Origin: an uncultured Fidelibacterota bacterium
Lineage (GTDB): Bacteria; Marinisomatota; Marinisomatia; Marinisomatales; UBA1611
DNA: 8,211 nt
Assembly (NCBI GenBank): GCA_913045415.1
Contig: CAJWPW010000037.1
Coordinates: 1-8,211, forward strand
Direction: 5' to 3'
Both the position numbers and the translations under genes were made by a program. Each line of letters starts with the position of its first letter. The stretch's first letter is position 1. The notes below the pieces were generated by a model that did not search any database, was not told the DNA's origin, and was given only the letters and a program-made list of their open reading frames with translations. Of the stretch, positions 1 to 5,191 are shown one piece after another.

Positions 1-50
1 CTTTTAATAAGGGGATATGTGTTTCACAATAATTAGAACTTACTTGCTAG

Positions 51-143
51 CGGGAACGCCTGGGAATCGAACCCAGCTCCCCGGGAATACCAGGGACAAC
101 GGCTTTGAAGGCCGCGGAGAGCACCAGCTACTCAATCATTCCC
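51..143 (-). tRNA. selC: tRNA-Sec (anticodon UCA)
   Basis: Selenocysteine tRNA, which reads UGA codons when a SECIS hairpin and SelB are present. The 93-nt sequence folds by hand as follows. The acceptor GGGAATGA/GCGTTCCC has seven pairs (one T·G) and an A·G mismatch at the eighth. The D arm has a 5-bp stem (GAGTA/TGCTC) and a 5-nt loop. The anticodon arm GCGGC-CTTCAAA-GCCGT carries TCA at 106-108. The long variable arm has 7 bp (TCCCTGG/CCGGGGA). The T arm is CTGGG-TTCGATT-CCCAG. The discriminator is G73, as in bacterial tRNA-Sec, and CCA is not encoded (CTA follows). The long acceptor, long variable arm, UCA anticodon and G73 together separate it from tRNA-Ser. The anticodon-stem sequence also looks like other bacterial selC genes. 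It begins 5 nt after the stop codon of the SPOR gene, so it is probably cut out of the same transcript unless it has its own promoter. No selA, selB or selD lies in this window. Confidence 0.9.
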
Positions 144-148
144 AAATT

Positions 149-940
149 TTATTTTTTAAAGGTTTTTGGGCGATAAAGAACTCTATAATCTATCCCCAAC
201 TTCTTCTTGATTACGTTGCCCACCCGTTCCGCTTCTGATTTATTTTTGAATCGAACAACACGAACTGCATGAAGTTTCCTGCCATTAGTTTGAACAGGAG
301 ATATTTCAACTCCATACCCGATTTGCGATACTTGTAATTTCATTCGGTTCGCATTGCCAAGATTACCAAAAGCACCAATTTGCACAACATAGGGTTTGGG
401 CTCCAGGGTTTTAGGTTTCTGTGTCATCGGGGCTGATGGAGTTTTACCCTTTGTTACTCCATACCCTTCTACATCCAATTCAGGAAACATATTTTGATAA
501 ATCCCAACATAATATCTAACTGAATCTTCTTCACCAATGGCCAGAAAAGAACTCACTGTTAGATCTACCACTCGTTGTATACCGGAAAAACTTGGGTACC
601 TTCTTGGAATTTGGCATAATTGTCTTCCCGCTTGGGAATATAACCCTCGAGCATAAAAATACTCTCCAATCTTAACAGCCGCTTCTGGCGCATATTTGGA
701 TTTAGGATACTTTTCGAGCAAACTGCTATACATTTCGAGAGATTTCATCCCATCAGACGTCATCAGGGCCTGAAGATAACGGACACCCGGGTCGTTTGGA
801 TATTTTGAAATAAGTTCCGGAAGATATTCTTTCACACCATCTGTTTGACCTTCATGGAGTAAGGATAAATACATGTCCACATTTTGTGCAAAAAGGAAAA
901 AAGGAATAAATAAGGTCGTTATCCTAACTATCTTTGGCAT
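149..940 (-). CDS. secreted TPR-like protein with C-terminal SPOR domain
   Basis: Predicted periplasmic or envelope protein of 263 residues. Residues 1-18 look like a signal peptide (K3 and R6, then a hydrophobic run, probable cleavage after FLFA); no cysteine follows, so it is not a lipoprotein. Residues about 36-155 are helical TPR-like repeats of the YbgF/BamD kind, for example the SSLLEKYPKSKYAPEAA stretch at 72-88. A Pro/Lys-rich linker (about 160-182) leads to a SPOR domain at 183-256, beginning PYVVQIGAFGN. SPOR domains bind glycan strands stripped of peptide stems, usually at the division septum; that role is inferred from the family. I chose ATG 940 over an in-frame ATG at 967 because it places the signal peptide at the very N-terminus. 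With this start the gene overlaps the end of the upstream TPR gene by 17 nt, suggesting coupled translation. The stop TAA lies 5 nt before the tRNA-Sec gene. The exact cellular role is unknown. Confidence 0.85.
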   Translation of the reverse strand: MPKIVRITTLFIPFFLFAQNVDMYLSLLHEGQTDGVKEYLPELISKYPNDPGVRYLQALMTSDGMKSLEMYSSLLEKYPKSKYAPEAAVKIGEYFYARGLYSQAGRQLCQIPRRYPSFSGIQRVVDLTVSSFLAIGEEDSVRYYVGIYQNMFPELDVEGYGVTKGKTPSAPMTQKPKTLEPKPYVVQIGAFGNLGNANRMKLQVSQIGYGVEISPVQTNGRKLHAVRVVRFKNKSEAERVGNVIKKKLGIDYRVLYRPKTFKK

Positions 941-1976
941 CGGATAATTTTTCCAGGATTGAATCAATTTGGTGAGAAAGTTCTACCGGTGTAGATGTTG
1001 TAAGAGATAGTTTGAGTTTCATGATATCACCCCGAACATCTATGCTCTGAGGATCTATTGCATCTTCTATCAAGGATAATGCGGCTCCATCTTCGCCTTT
1101 CTCTTCCAGGACATTGGCTAACCGTATTATTGCTTCAAAATTAGAAGAATCAATTTCTAGAATTCGTCTATAAAAATTCTCAACCTCACTATACCGACCC
1201 AAATCGAATAGCGCTGATTCTATTTTTCCAAAAACCTGAGATGCATTTTTTATATCACGCACTGCAAATGATTCCCAATTCTCAACAGCCTTTACCAAAT
1301 CCCGTATTTGTTCAAACACATCCCCTAGATAACGATAGGGCAGTCCAAAGTCAGGTGATGATTTAAGCGCTTTATTAAAAAATGATCTGGCTTCATCTGG
1401 AAAACCGCTTTTCAATTTTTCCAACCCTTTATAAACCTGAAATCGAGCCAAATCATCAGGATCATGCTTACCGGTAATCTTTTGAATCTGTTTGGTCAAC
1501 CCTGCCGCCTGATCCCAGTTTTCTTCTTTTTCAGATAAAAATAGTAAATATTGAAGCGCCCAAATATTTCGTTTTTCAATTTTCAATATCTGCTCAGCCT
1601 CTTTTTTTGCTTTCAAAAATTGAGTGAATTTTTCATAATCCAAAGCCAATGCTTGATGGATATCCACCTTCAATTCTTTAGATATATTTGGACGTACTGT
1701 TAAAGATTGATGAATTTTAATTGCTTGACCGGGGTGATCTTCCCTAATAATATTTCCCAATTGAAGGTAGGCCATAATATGATCAGAATCTTGCTTAACT
1801 ACATCACGAAGTAATCGAGCTGCTTTACTTTTATCTCCCTTTACCATCGCATTCAACGCTTCTGTAAAGAGTGTATCTGTTTTTGGTTTTTGAGCGCCTT
1901 TAAACGAAAAATAATATATAATAAGTCCAGCACTCGCTATCAGTGCCAGAGCTAAATAAAGGAGTGTGATATCCAA
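924..1976 (-). CDS. lapB: membrane-anchored TPR protein, LapB (YciM)-like, lacking rubredoxin domain
   Basis: 350-residue protein with one N-terminal transmembrane helix (about 3-24) and then TPR repeats through about residue 305. The best LapB-like stretch is residues 69-91, with LQLGNIIRE followed by AIKIHQSL, close to the LGN...RAIRIHQ segment of Escherichia coli LapB. In E. coli, LapB is an inner-membrane protein that brings LpxC to FtsH and so sets the LPS synthesis rate. The LapA-domain gene immediately upstream (2-nt gap) supports the match, since lapA-lapB is the E. coli arrangement. E. coli LapB is about 389 residues and ends in a four-cysteine rubredoxin-like domain. This protein contains no cysteine at all and ends after the TPRs, so that domain is missing. 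The start is TTG at 1976: no ATG or GTG lies between it and the in-frame TGA at 2001-2003, the next ATG would delete the membrane helix, and a GGGGA ribosome site sits 9 nt upstream. It may instead be a generic membrane TPR scaffold. The stop is TAG. Confidence 0.75.
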   Translation of the reverse strand: MDITLLYLALALIASAGLIIYYFSFKGAQKPKTDTLFTEALNAMVKGDKSKAARLLRDVVKQDSDHIMAYLQLGNIIREDHPGQAIKIHQSLTVRPNISKELKVDIHQALALDYEKFTQFLKAKKEAEQILKIEKRNIWALQYLLFLSEKEENWDQAAGLTKQIQKITGKHDPDDLARFQVYKGLEKLKSGFPDEARSFFNKALKSSPDFGLPYRYLGDVFEQIRDLVKAVENWESFAVRDIKNASQVFGKIESALFDLGRYSEVENFYRRILEIDSSNFEAIIRLANVLEEKGEDGAALSLIEDAIDPQSIDVRGDIMKLKLSLTTSTPVELSHQIDSILEKLSDAKDS

Positions 1977-1978
1977 GG

Positions 1979-2305
1979 TTAATATTCCCCACCCTCTGTA
2001 TCATAATTACCCTCATCGATGGCAACATTCCGGAGATCATTCAATTCTTCTGTAAGGCTACGGTTTTTATTTTGTAGACTTCTAATCTCTGATTTTCCAG
2101 ATAAAACTGAAAAAACAGCTGATAAATAACCAATGAGAATACCAATTGTAAGAGCACCAAGAATAATCATGGAAACGGGTGCATTTTCATATTGTTTAAA
2201 AATCAGATCGACAAATACTTTTGAATTTTCCCCTGCGTTTTGGGTTAAAAAATAAACCAATCCTAACACAAGAAGCATGGAAGCGAAAATTTTAGCTAGT
2301 TTCAT
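1979..2305 (-). CDS. lapA: LapA-domain (DUF1049) inner-membrane protein
   Basis: 108-residue membrane protein with the layout of the LapA family. Transmembrane helix 1 spans about 4-21 and ends in the FLTQN motif (family members often have a Q-N pair here), followed by a short extracytoplasmic stretch with alternating hydrophobics (VFVDLIF, 30-36). Transmembrane helix 2 spans about 44-66 and is Gly-rich (GALTIGILIGY). A charged coiled coil (about 70-93) and an acidic tail complete it. In E. coli, LapA works with LapB at the inner membrane in LPS assembly control. The pairing here with a LapB-like gene is why I use the symbol; LapA-domain proteins in other phyla are largely uncharacterised. 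Its ATG overlaps the miaB stop by one base (TAATG), the classic sign of translational coupling, so its expression is tied to miaB. The stop is TAA. Confidence 0.8.
   Translation of the reverse strand: MKLAKIFASMLLVLGLVYFLTQNAGENSKVFVDLIFKQYENAPVSMIILGALTIGILIGYLSAVFSVLSGKSEIRSLQNKNRSLTEELNDLRNVAIDEGNYDTEGGEY
1986..1995 (-). promoter_or_regulatory. ribosome binding site for the TTG-started lapB-like gene
   Basis: On the minus strand the sequence AGGGTGGGGA lies 9 nt before the TTG codon at 1976, inside the last codons of lapA. It is one of the clearer Shine-Dalgarno-like sequences in the window and supports a rare TTG start. Because it lies in the lapA coding end and the lapA stop is only 2 nt from the TTG, the two genes are probably translationally coupled. 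Confidence 0.55.
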
Positions 2306-3627
2306 TATGCGGCTTCCGCTTGATTAAGTAATTCTCCACGCAGTGTGATGCCTTTTGCTTCTCTAATTTGTACAGGAATCATATCTTGAATATGCACATC
2401 TTTTTTGTCAAAAATCACCCATTTATTTGAATCAGTTCTTCCTGCCCATTGTTGATTGGATCGCTTTGATTCTTTTTCCACTAATACAATTTGTGTGGTT
2501 CCAACCAATTCTAAATTTCTTTCCAAGGTATGTTTTTTCTGAAGCTCAATAACACGTGATAATCGATCCTGTTTTACGTCTTCAGCAATTTGATCATCAT
2601 ATTCTGATGCTTTCGTACCACGACGAGGAGAGTATTTAAAATTGAACGCAGAATCAAATTTTATTTCTTCCATAACGGAAAGGGTTTCATTGAATTCCGC
2701 CTCTGTCTCTCCTGGAAATCCCACAATAATATCTGTCGAAATACCAACGCCCGGAAGCCATTCACGAATCCGGTGAGCTAATTTTAAGAAATGAGATTTT
2801 GTGTAAGTTCGGTTCATCCTTTTCAGAATTCGGTCGTTTCCTGCCTGAAGCGGTAAATGAACATTATTACAAATAGTATCGTATTGCCCCATTGTTTCAA
2901 GCAATTCATCTGTCATATCCTGGGGGTGAGGAGATGTATATCGAACTCTTTTTAAACCCGGAATTTGAGCTATCTCTGCTAATAAATGGTGAAACTCTCG
3001 ATCTTCATTTCGATATGAATTCACATTTTGCCCTAAAAGTGTAATTTCAGAAAATCCATCTTTCACTGCCTGAGTGGCTTCATCAACAATTCCTTGCAAA
3101 GGTCGGCTACGTTCCCGTCCTCGAGTAAAAGGAACAATACAAAATGTGCAAAATTTATCGCACCCGCGCATGATAGATATCCAGGCATTTACCCCATTCT
3201 CTCGGCTTGGGAATAGATCATCATACACTTCAAATCGTGATAAAGTTGTATCCACAAGACTTTTGGTATCTACCTTTTTTCTGTTTAATAATTCCGGAAG
3301 TTTTCGATAAGAATCAGGACCTAAGATTATATCAACATAAGGTCGATTCTCCAATAAATCATGTTTAAGACTTTGGGCCATACATCCCAAAACGCCTATG
3401 ATTGTATCCGGTTTCTTTTGCTTAATCAAATCATAACGGCCCAATTGCGAATGAACTTTTTCTTCTGCATGTTCCCGAATCGCACAGGTATTTACAAAAA
3501 TAGCATCTGCTTGATCAATTTGAGGAGCCTTGGCATACCCTTCTCTACGTAAAAGGGATTCAACCAATTCAGAATCAGCAACATTCATCTGACAGCCGTA
3601 AGTTTCTATGAAATACGTCTTATTCAT
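2305..3627 (-). CDS. miaB: tRNA-2-methylthio-N6-dimethylallyladenosine synthase MiaB
   Basis: Radical-SAM methylthiotransferase that converts i6A37 to ms2i6A37 in tRNAs reading UNN codons. At 440 residues it has normal length. The N-terminal MTTase domain carries the three cysteines of the auxiliary [4Fe-4S] cluster: C12 (ETYGCQMN), C48 (VNTCAIRE) and C82 (LGCMAQ). The radical-SAM CxxxCxxC motif is C156, C160 and C163 (RGCDKFCTFC), followed by the IVPFTRGRERSRP signature typical of MiaB and the LLGQNVNSY motif. A C-terminal TRAM domain (about 370-436) binds tRNA. The combination QMN, NTCAIRE and GQNVNSY favours MiaB over RimO or MtaB. It lies 18 bp after the peptidase gene, with no Shine-Dalgarno before the ATG (upstream bases are almost all A/T). 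It overlaps lapA by one base. The modification requires MiaA, which is not in this window. Confidence 0.96.
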   Translation of the reverse strand: MNKTYFIETYGCQMNVADSELVESLLRREGYAKAPQIDQADAIFVNTCAIREHAEEKVHSQLGRYDLIKQKKPDTIIGVLGCMAQSLKHDLLENRPYVDIILGPDSYRKLPELLNRKKVDTKSLVDTTLSRFEVYDDLFPSRENGVNAWISIMRGCDKFCTFCIVPFTRGRERSRPLQGIVDEATQAVKDGFSEITLLGQNVNSYRNEDREFHHLLAEIAQIPGLKRVRYTSPHPQDMTDELLETMGQYDTICNNVHLPLQAGNDRILKRMNRTYTKSHFLKLAHRIREWLPGVGISTDIIVGFPGETEAEFNETLSVMEEIKFDSAFNFKYSPRRGTKASEYDDQIAEDVKQDRLSRVIELQKKHTLERNLELVGTTQIVLVEKESKRSNQQWAGRTDSNKWVIFDKKDVHIQDMIPVQIREAKGITLRGELLNQAEAA

Positions 3628-3645
3628 GAATTAAAGTATAAAATA

Positions 3646-4575
3646 TTATTTTGAAGCGACGGTAAAAAAGTAATCCAGCGGATTTTGTGGTGTGCCGTAA
3701 TAATGAATCTCATAATGTAAATGGGGTGCAGTAGATCGTCCTGTATTTCCCGTTAACCCAATAATATCTCCGCGTTTGACTTTTTCCCCGTATTTCACTT
3801 TCAATTTGGACAGGTGCGCAAAAACCGTGGAATACCCGGAACCGTGATTAATTTTAACATGGTTTCCAAATCCACCCACATAATAAGCTCGCTTCACTAC
3901 ACCATCGGCAGGGGCATAAATCGGTGTTCCGATTGGAATTGTAATATCTTGTCCCTGATGGAATCGATGAACATTGTCAATTGGATCTATTCTGTATCCA
4001 TAACTTGAATTGAGATATCCACCATCCACAGGTCGAATAGAAGGTATTTTAGCAATTCGCTGAATGTCTTCCTGAACCTTTTCATAAATGGATTTATAAC
4101 TGGTCAACTCAAGATTGACTTCACGGGATAACCTTCCCACATCCATTTCCAAAATGGATAATTCTTTATTTACGGCAGGTACAAGATTATCTGAAAATAT
4201 ATTTGATTCTAATGACCTACCTCCAATTCCAAGTTTTCGGATATCTTGATCAATTTCAGGCATCCCTGCATAGGTTCTTATGGCCTTATCCTTTTCTTCA
4301 ATGATTGCAATTTGATCATCGATCTGTTTAAGACGTTCCTGAAGAAGCTCCAAATTATTGGCAATATTCGAATAGTTTGATTTGAATTCGGCTAATCGTT
4401 TCTCGTAAAGATAGTTGCTGAGAAAATCCGCACTCATAAAAAGGAATGCACCGATCACAACAGTCGTCACACCTAGGAGTGCAATCGCTTGACTGTGGGT
4501 GAAATGCCACTGCCGGACACCAGTTTCAGTCTCTCTTTGAAAAATGAAGTATTTATTTGATAAGGGGTGCTTCAT
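3646..4575 (-). CDS. membrane-anchored M23 (LytM-type) metallopeptidase
   Basis: 309-residue peptidoglycan hydrolase or hydrolase-like factor. A basic N-terminus is followed by one transmembrane helix (about 29-50) placing the rest in the periplasm, then a coiled coil (about 58-100, and a second helical stretch about 133-176), then an M23 domain (about 185-303). The zinc ligands are all present: H206 and D210 (HxxxD in HQGQD) and H287 (HxH in HLHYE, with H285), plus the catalytic-region H254 (FAHLS). The enzyme therefore looks active, unlike regulator-type LytM factors such as EnvC or NlpD that lose these residues. The family cleaves peptide cross-links in peptidoglycan. The coiled-coil plus LytM layout resembles MepM/EnvC-type cell-separation or sidewall-growth factors, but no specific orthologue can be assigned. 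It follows the coiled-coil gene by 62 bp and precedes miaB by 18 bp. No Shine-Dalgarno is seen before ATG 4575. Confidence 0.92.
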   Translation of the reverse strand: MKHPLSNKYFIFQRETETGVRQWHFTHSQAIALLGVTTVVIGAFLFMSADFLSNYLYEKRLAEFKSNYSNIANNLELLQERLKQIDDQIAIIEEKDKAIRTYAGMPEIDQDIRKLGIGGRSLESNIFSDNLVPAVNKELSILEMDVGRLSREVNLELTSYKSIYEKVQEDIQRIAKIPSIRPVDGGYLNSSYGYRIDPIDNVHRFHQGQDITIPIGTPIYAPADGVVKRAYYVGGFGNHVKINHGSGYSTVFAHLSKLKVKYGEKVKRGDIIGLTGNTGRSTAPHLHYEIHYYGTPQNPLDYFFTVASK

Positions 4576-4593
4576 GGGTTTATTTAGCCCGAT

Positions 4594-4605
4594 ATATTCG
4601 AATAT
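4594..4605. repeat. 12-bp perfect palindrome ATATTCGAATAT
   Basis: A perfect 12-bp inverted repeat centred on TTCGAA lies in the 62-bp gap between the coiled-coil gene and the peptidase gene, ending 19 bp before the peptidase ATG. Its size and position would suit a dimeric regulator's operator, but AT-rich DNA yields such palindromes by chance. No second copy was noticed in the other intergenic gaps, and no partner regulator is encoded here. Confidence 0.3.
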
Positions 4606-4637
4606 GTTACGCTTTTTGGGGGTGAATTAAAACTGAT

Positions 4638-5111
4638 TTATTCGGGAATGGATTCTCGGGGATTTTGATCATTTTCTTGTTTCGCATCCAAATCATCATC
4701 ATTTACTTTTGGGTCATCAATCACCGGTTCAGGTTCATTTTTTTTCGAAACATCAACAATCTCAGAATCTTCAATACCATATTCAGCTTTGATTTTTTCA
4801 ATTTCAGATTCTTTATCAGATACTTCAACTTTAATTTCATCGACACGATTTACAATATTAAAAAATTCAGTATTCCCTGAAAATGTTGCCATATGATCTT
4901 CTTTGGTATGGGAATAAGCCAGATGACCTAATTCCTCGTATTTACGTCCCATTTCTCTTTGGAGTTGATGAATCTCGAATTTGATCTTGGAAATACGAGT
5001 CATTTCCTCTGTTTTCGCCATAGCGATGCGGCTCATCTCTTCTGCCTTTTCCACTGCGGATGAGCTCCACTCTTTCATATTTTCTTTAAGATCGTCCCAG
5101 AGTTTTGACAT
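4638..5111 (-). CDS. small hendecad-repeat coiled-coil protein of unknown function
   Basis: 157-residue acidic protein without cysteine, signal peptide or transmembrane helix, so probably cytoplasmic. Residues 1-66 are amphipathic helix. Within them two adjacent 11-residue units, EEMSRIAMAKT (24-34) and EEMTRISKIKF (35-45), align position by position. Eleven-residue periodicity is typical of right-handed coiled coils and of helices that lie on membrane surfaces. A second helical region (about 82-110) is rich in E/K, and residues 115-157 are a disordered Asp/Glu/Pro-rich tail. The N-terminal WDxLKE...VEKAEEM...IKF..I..L...MGRKYEELG pattern resembles short helical proteins in many bacteria that often end in a zinc ribbon; this one has none. 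Function is unknown. It has a clear ribosome site (AAGGAA) and follows the largest gap in the window (80 bp), so it may begin a transcription unit that continues into the peptidase. Confidence 0.85.
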   Translation of the reverse strand: MSKLWDDLKENMKEWSSSAVEKAEEMSRIAMAKTEEMTRISKIKFEIHQLQREMGRKYEELGHLAYSHTKEDHMATFSGNTEFFNIVNRVDEIKVEVSDKESEIEKIKAEYGIEDSEIVDVSKKNEPEPVIDDPKVNDDDLDAKQENDQNPRESIPE

Positions 5112-5116
5112 TTTTG

Positions 5117-5122
5117 TTCCTT
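5117..5122 (-). promoter_or_regulatory. Shine-Dalgarno site of the coiled-coil gene
   Basis: AAGGAA on the minus strand, 5 nt before ATG 5111. It fixes the start of the coiled-coil gene. It stands out because serA, the peptidase gene and miaB have no comparable sequence before their ATGs. Confidence 0.6.
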
Positions 5123-5137
5123 AATTATTTTGTATTA

Positions 5138-5143
5138 ACTATA
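5138..5143 (-). promoter_or_regulatory. weak candidate promoter -10 element
   Basis: TATAGT on the minus strand matches the sigma-70 -10 consensus at five of six positions and would give a leader of about 20 nt that includes the AAGGAA ribosome site. No good -35 hexamer is seen 16-18 bp upstream (the best is TCGTAA). The gap is very AT-rich, so a chance match is likely. It is listed because this 80-bp gap between serA and the coiled-coil gene is the most plausible place for an internal promoter. Confidence 0.25.
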
Positions 5144-5191
5144 AAATAACAACGTTGAATTTACGAAAGTTTATTCAAAAATTTATCGATT

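Noticed and set aside
1..50. Possible terminator or second tRNA downstream of selC
   Set aside because: No GC-rich hairpin with T run and no tRNA arms are visible in the 50 bases before the window edge.
17..238. Plus-strand open frame of 73 codons with AAGGGG before its ATG
   Set aside because: It runs antisense across the whole tRNA-Sec and into the SPOR gene, and its product has no recognisable domain or signal; it is a by-product of those genes.
941..967. Upstream ATG 967 as start of the SPOR gene
   Set aside because: It would add nine residues before the signal peptide and enlarge the overlap with the TPR gene to 44 nt; no ribosome site precedes it.
5155..5178. Inverted repeat TTGAAT / ATTCAA after serA as a terminator
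   Set aside because: The stem is only 6 bp, AT-only apart from one G-C pair, has a 12-nt loop, and is not followed by a T run in the direction of transcription.
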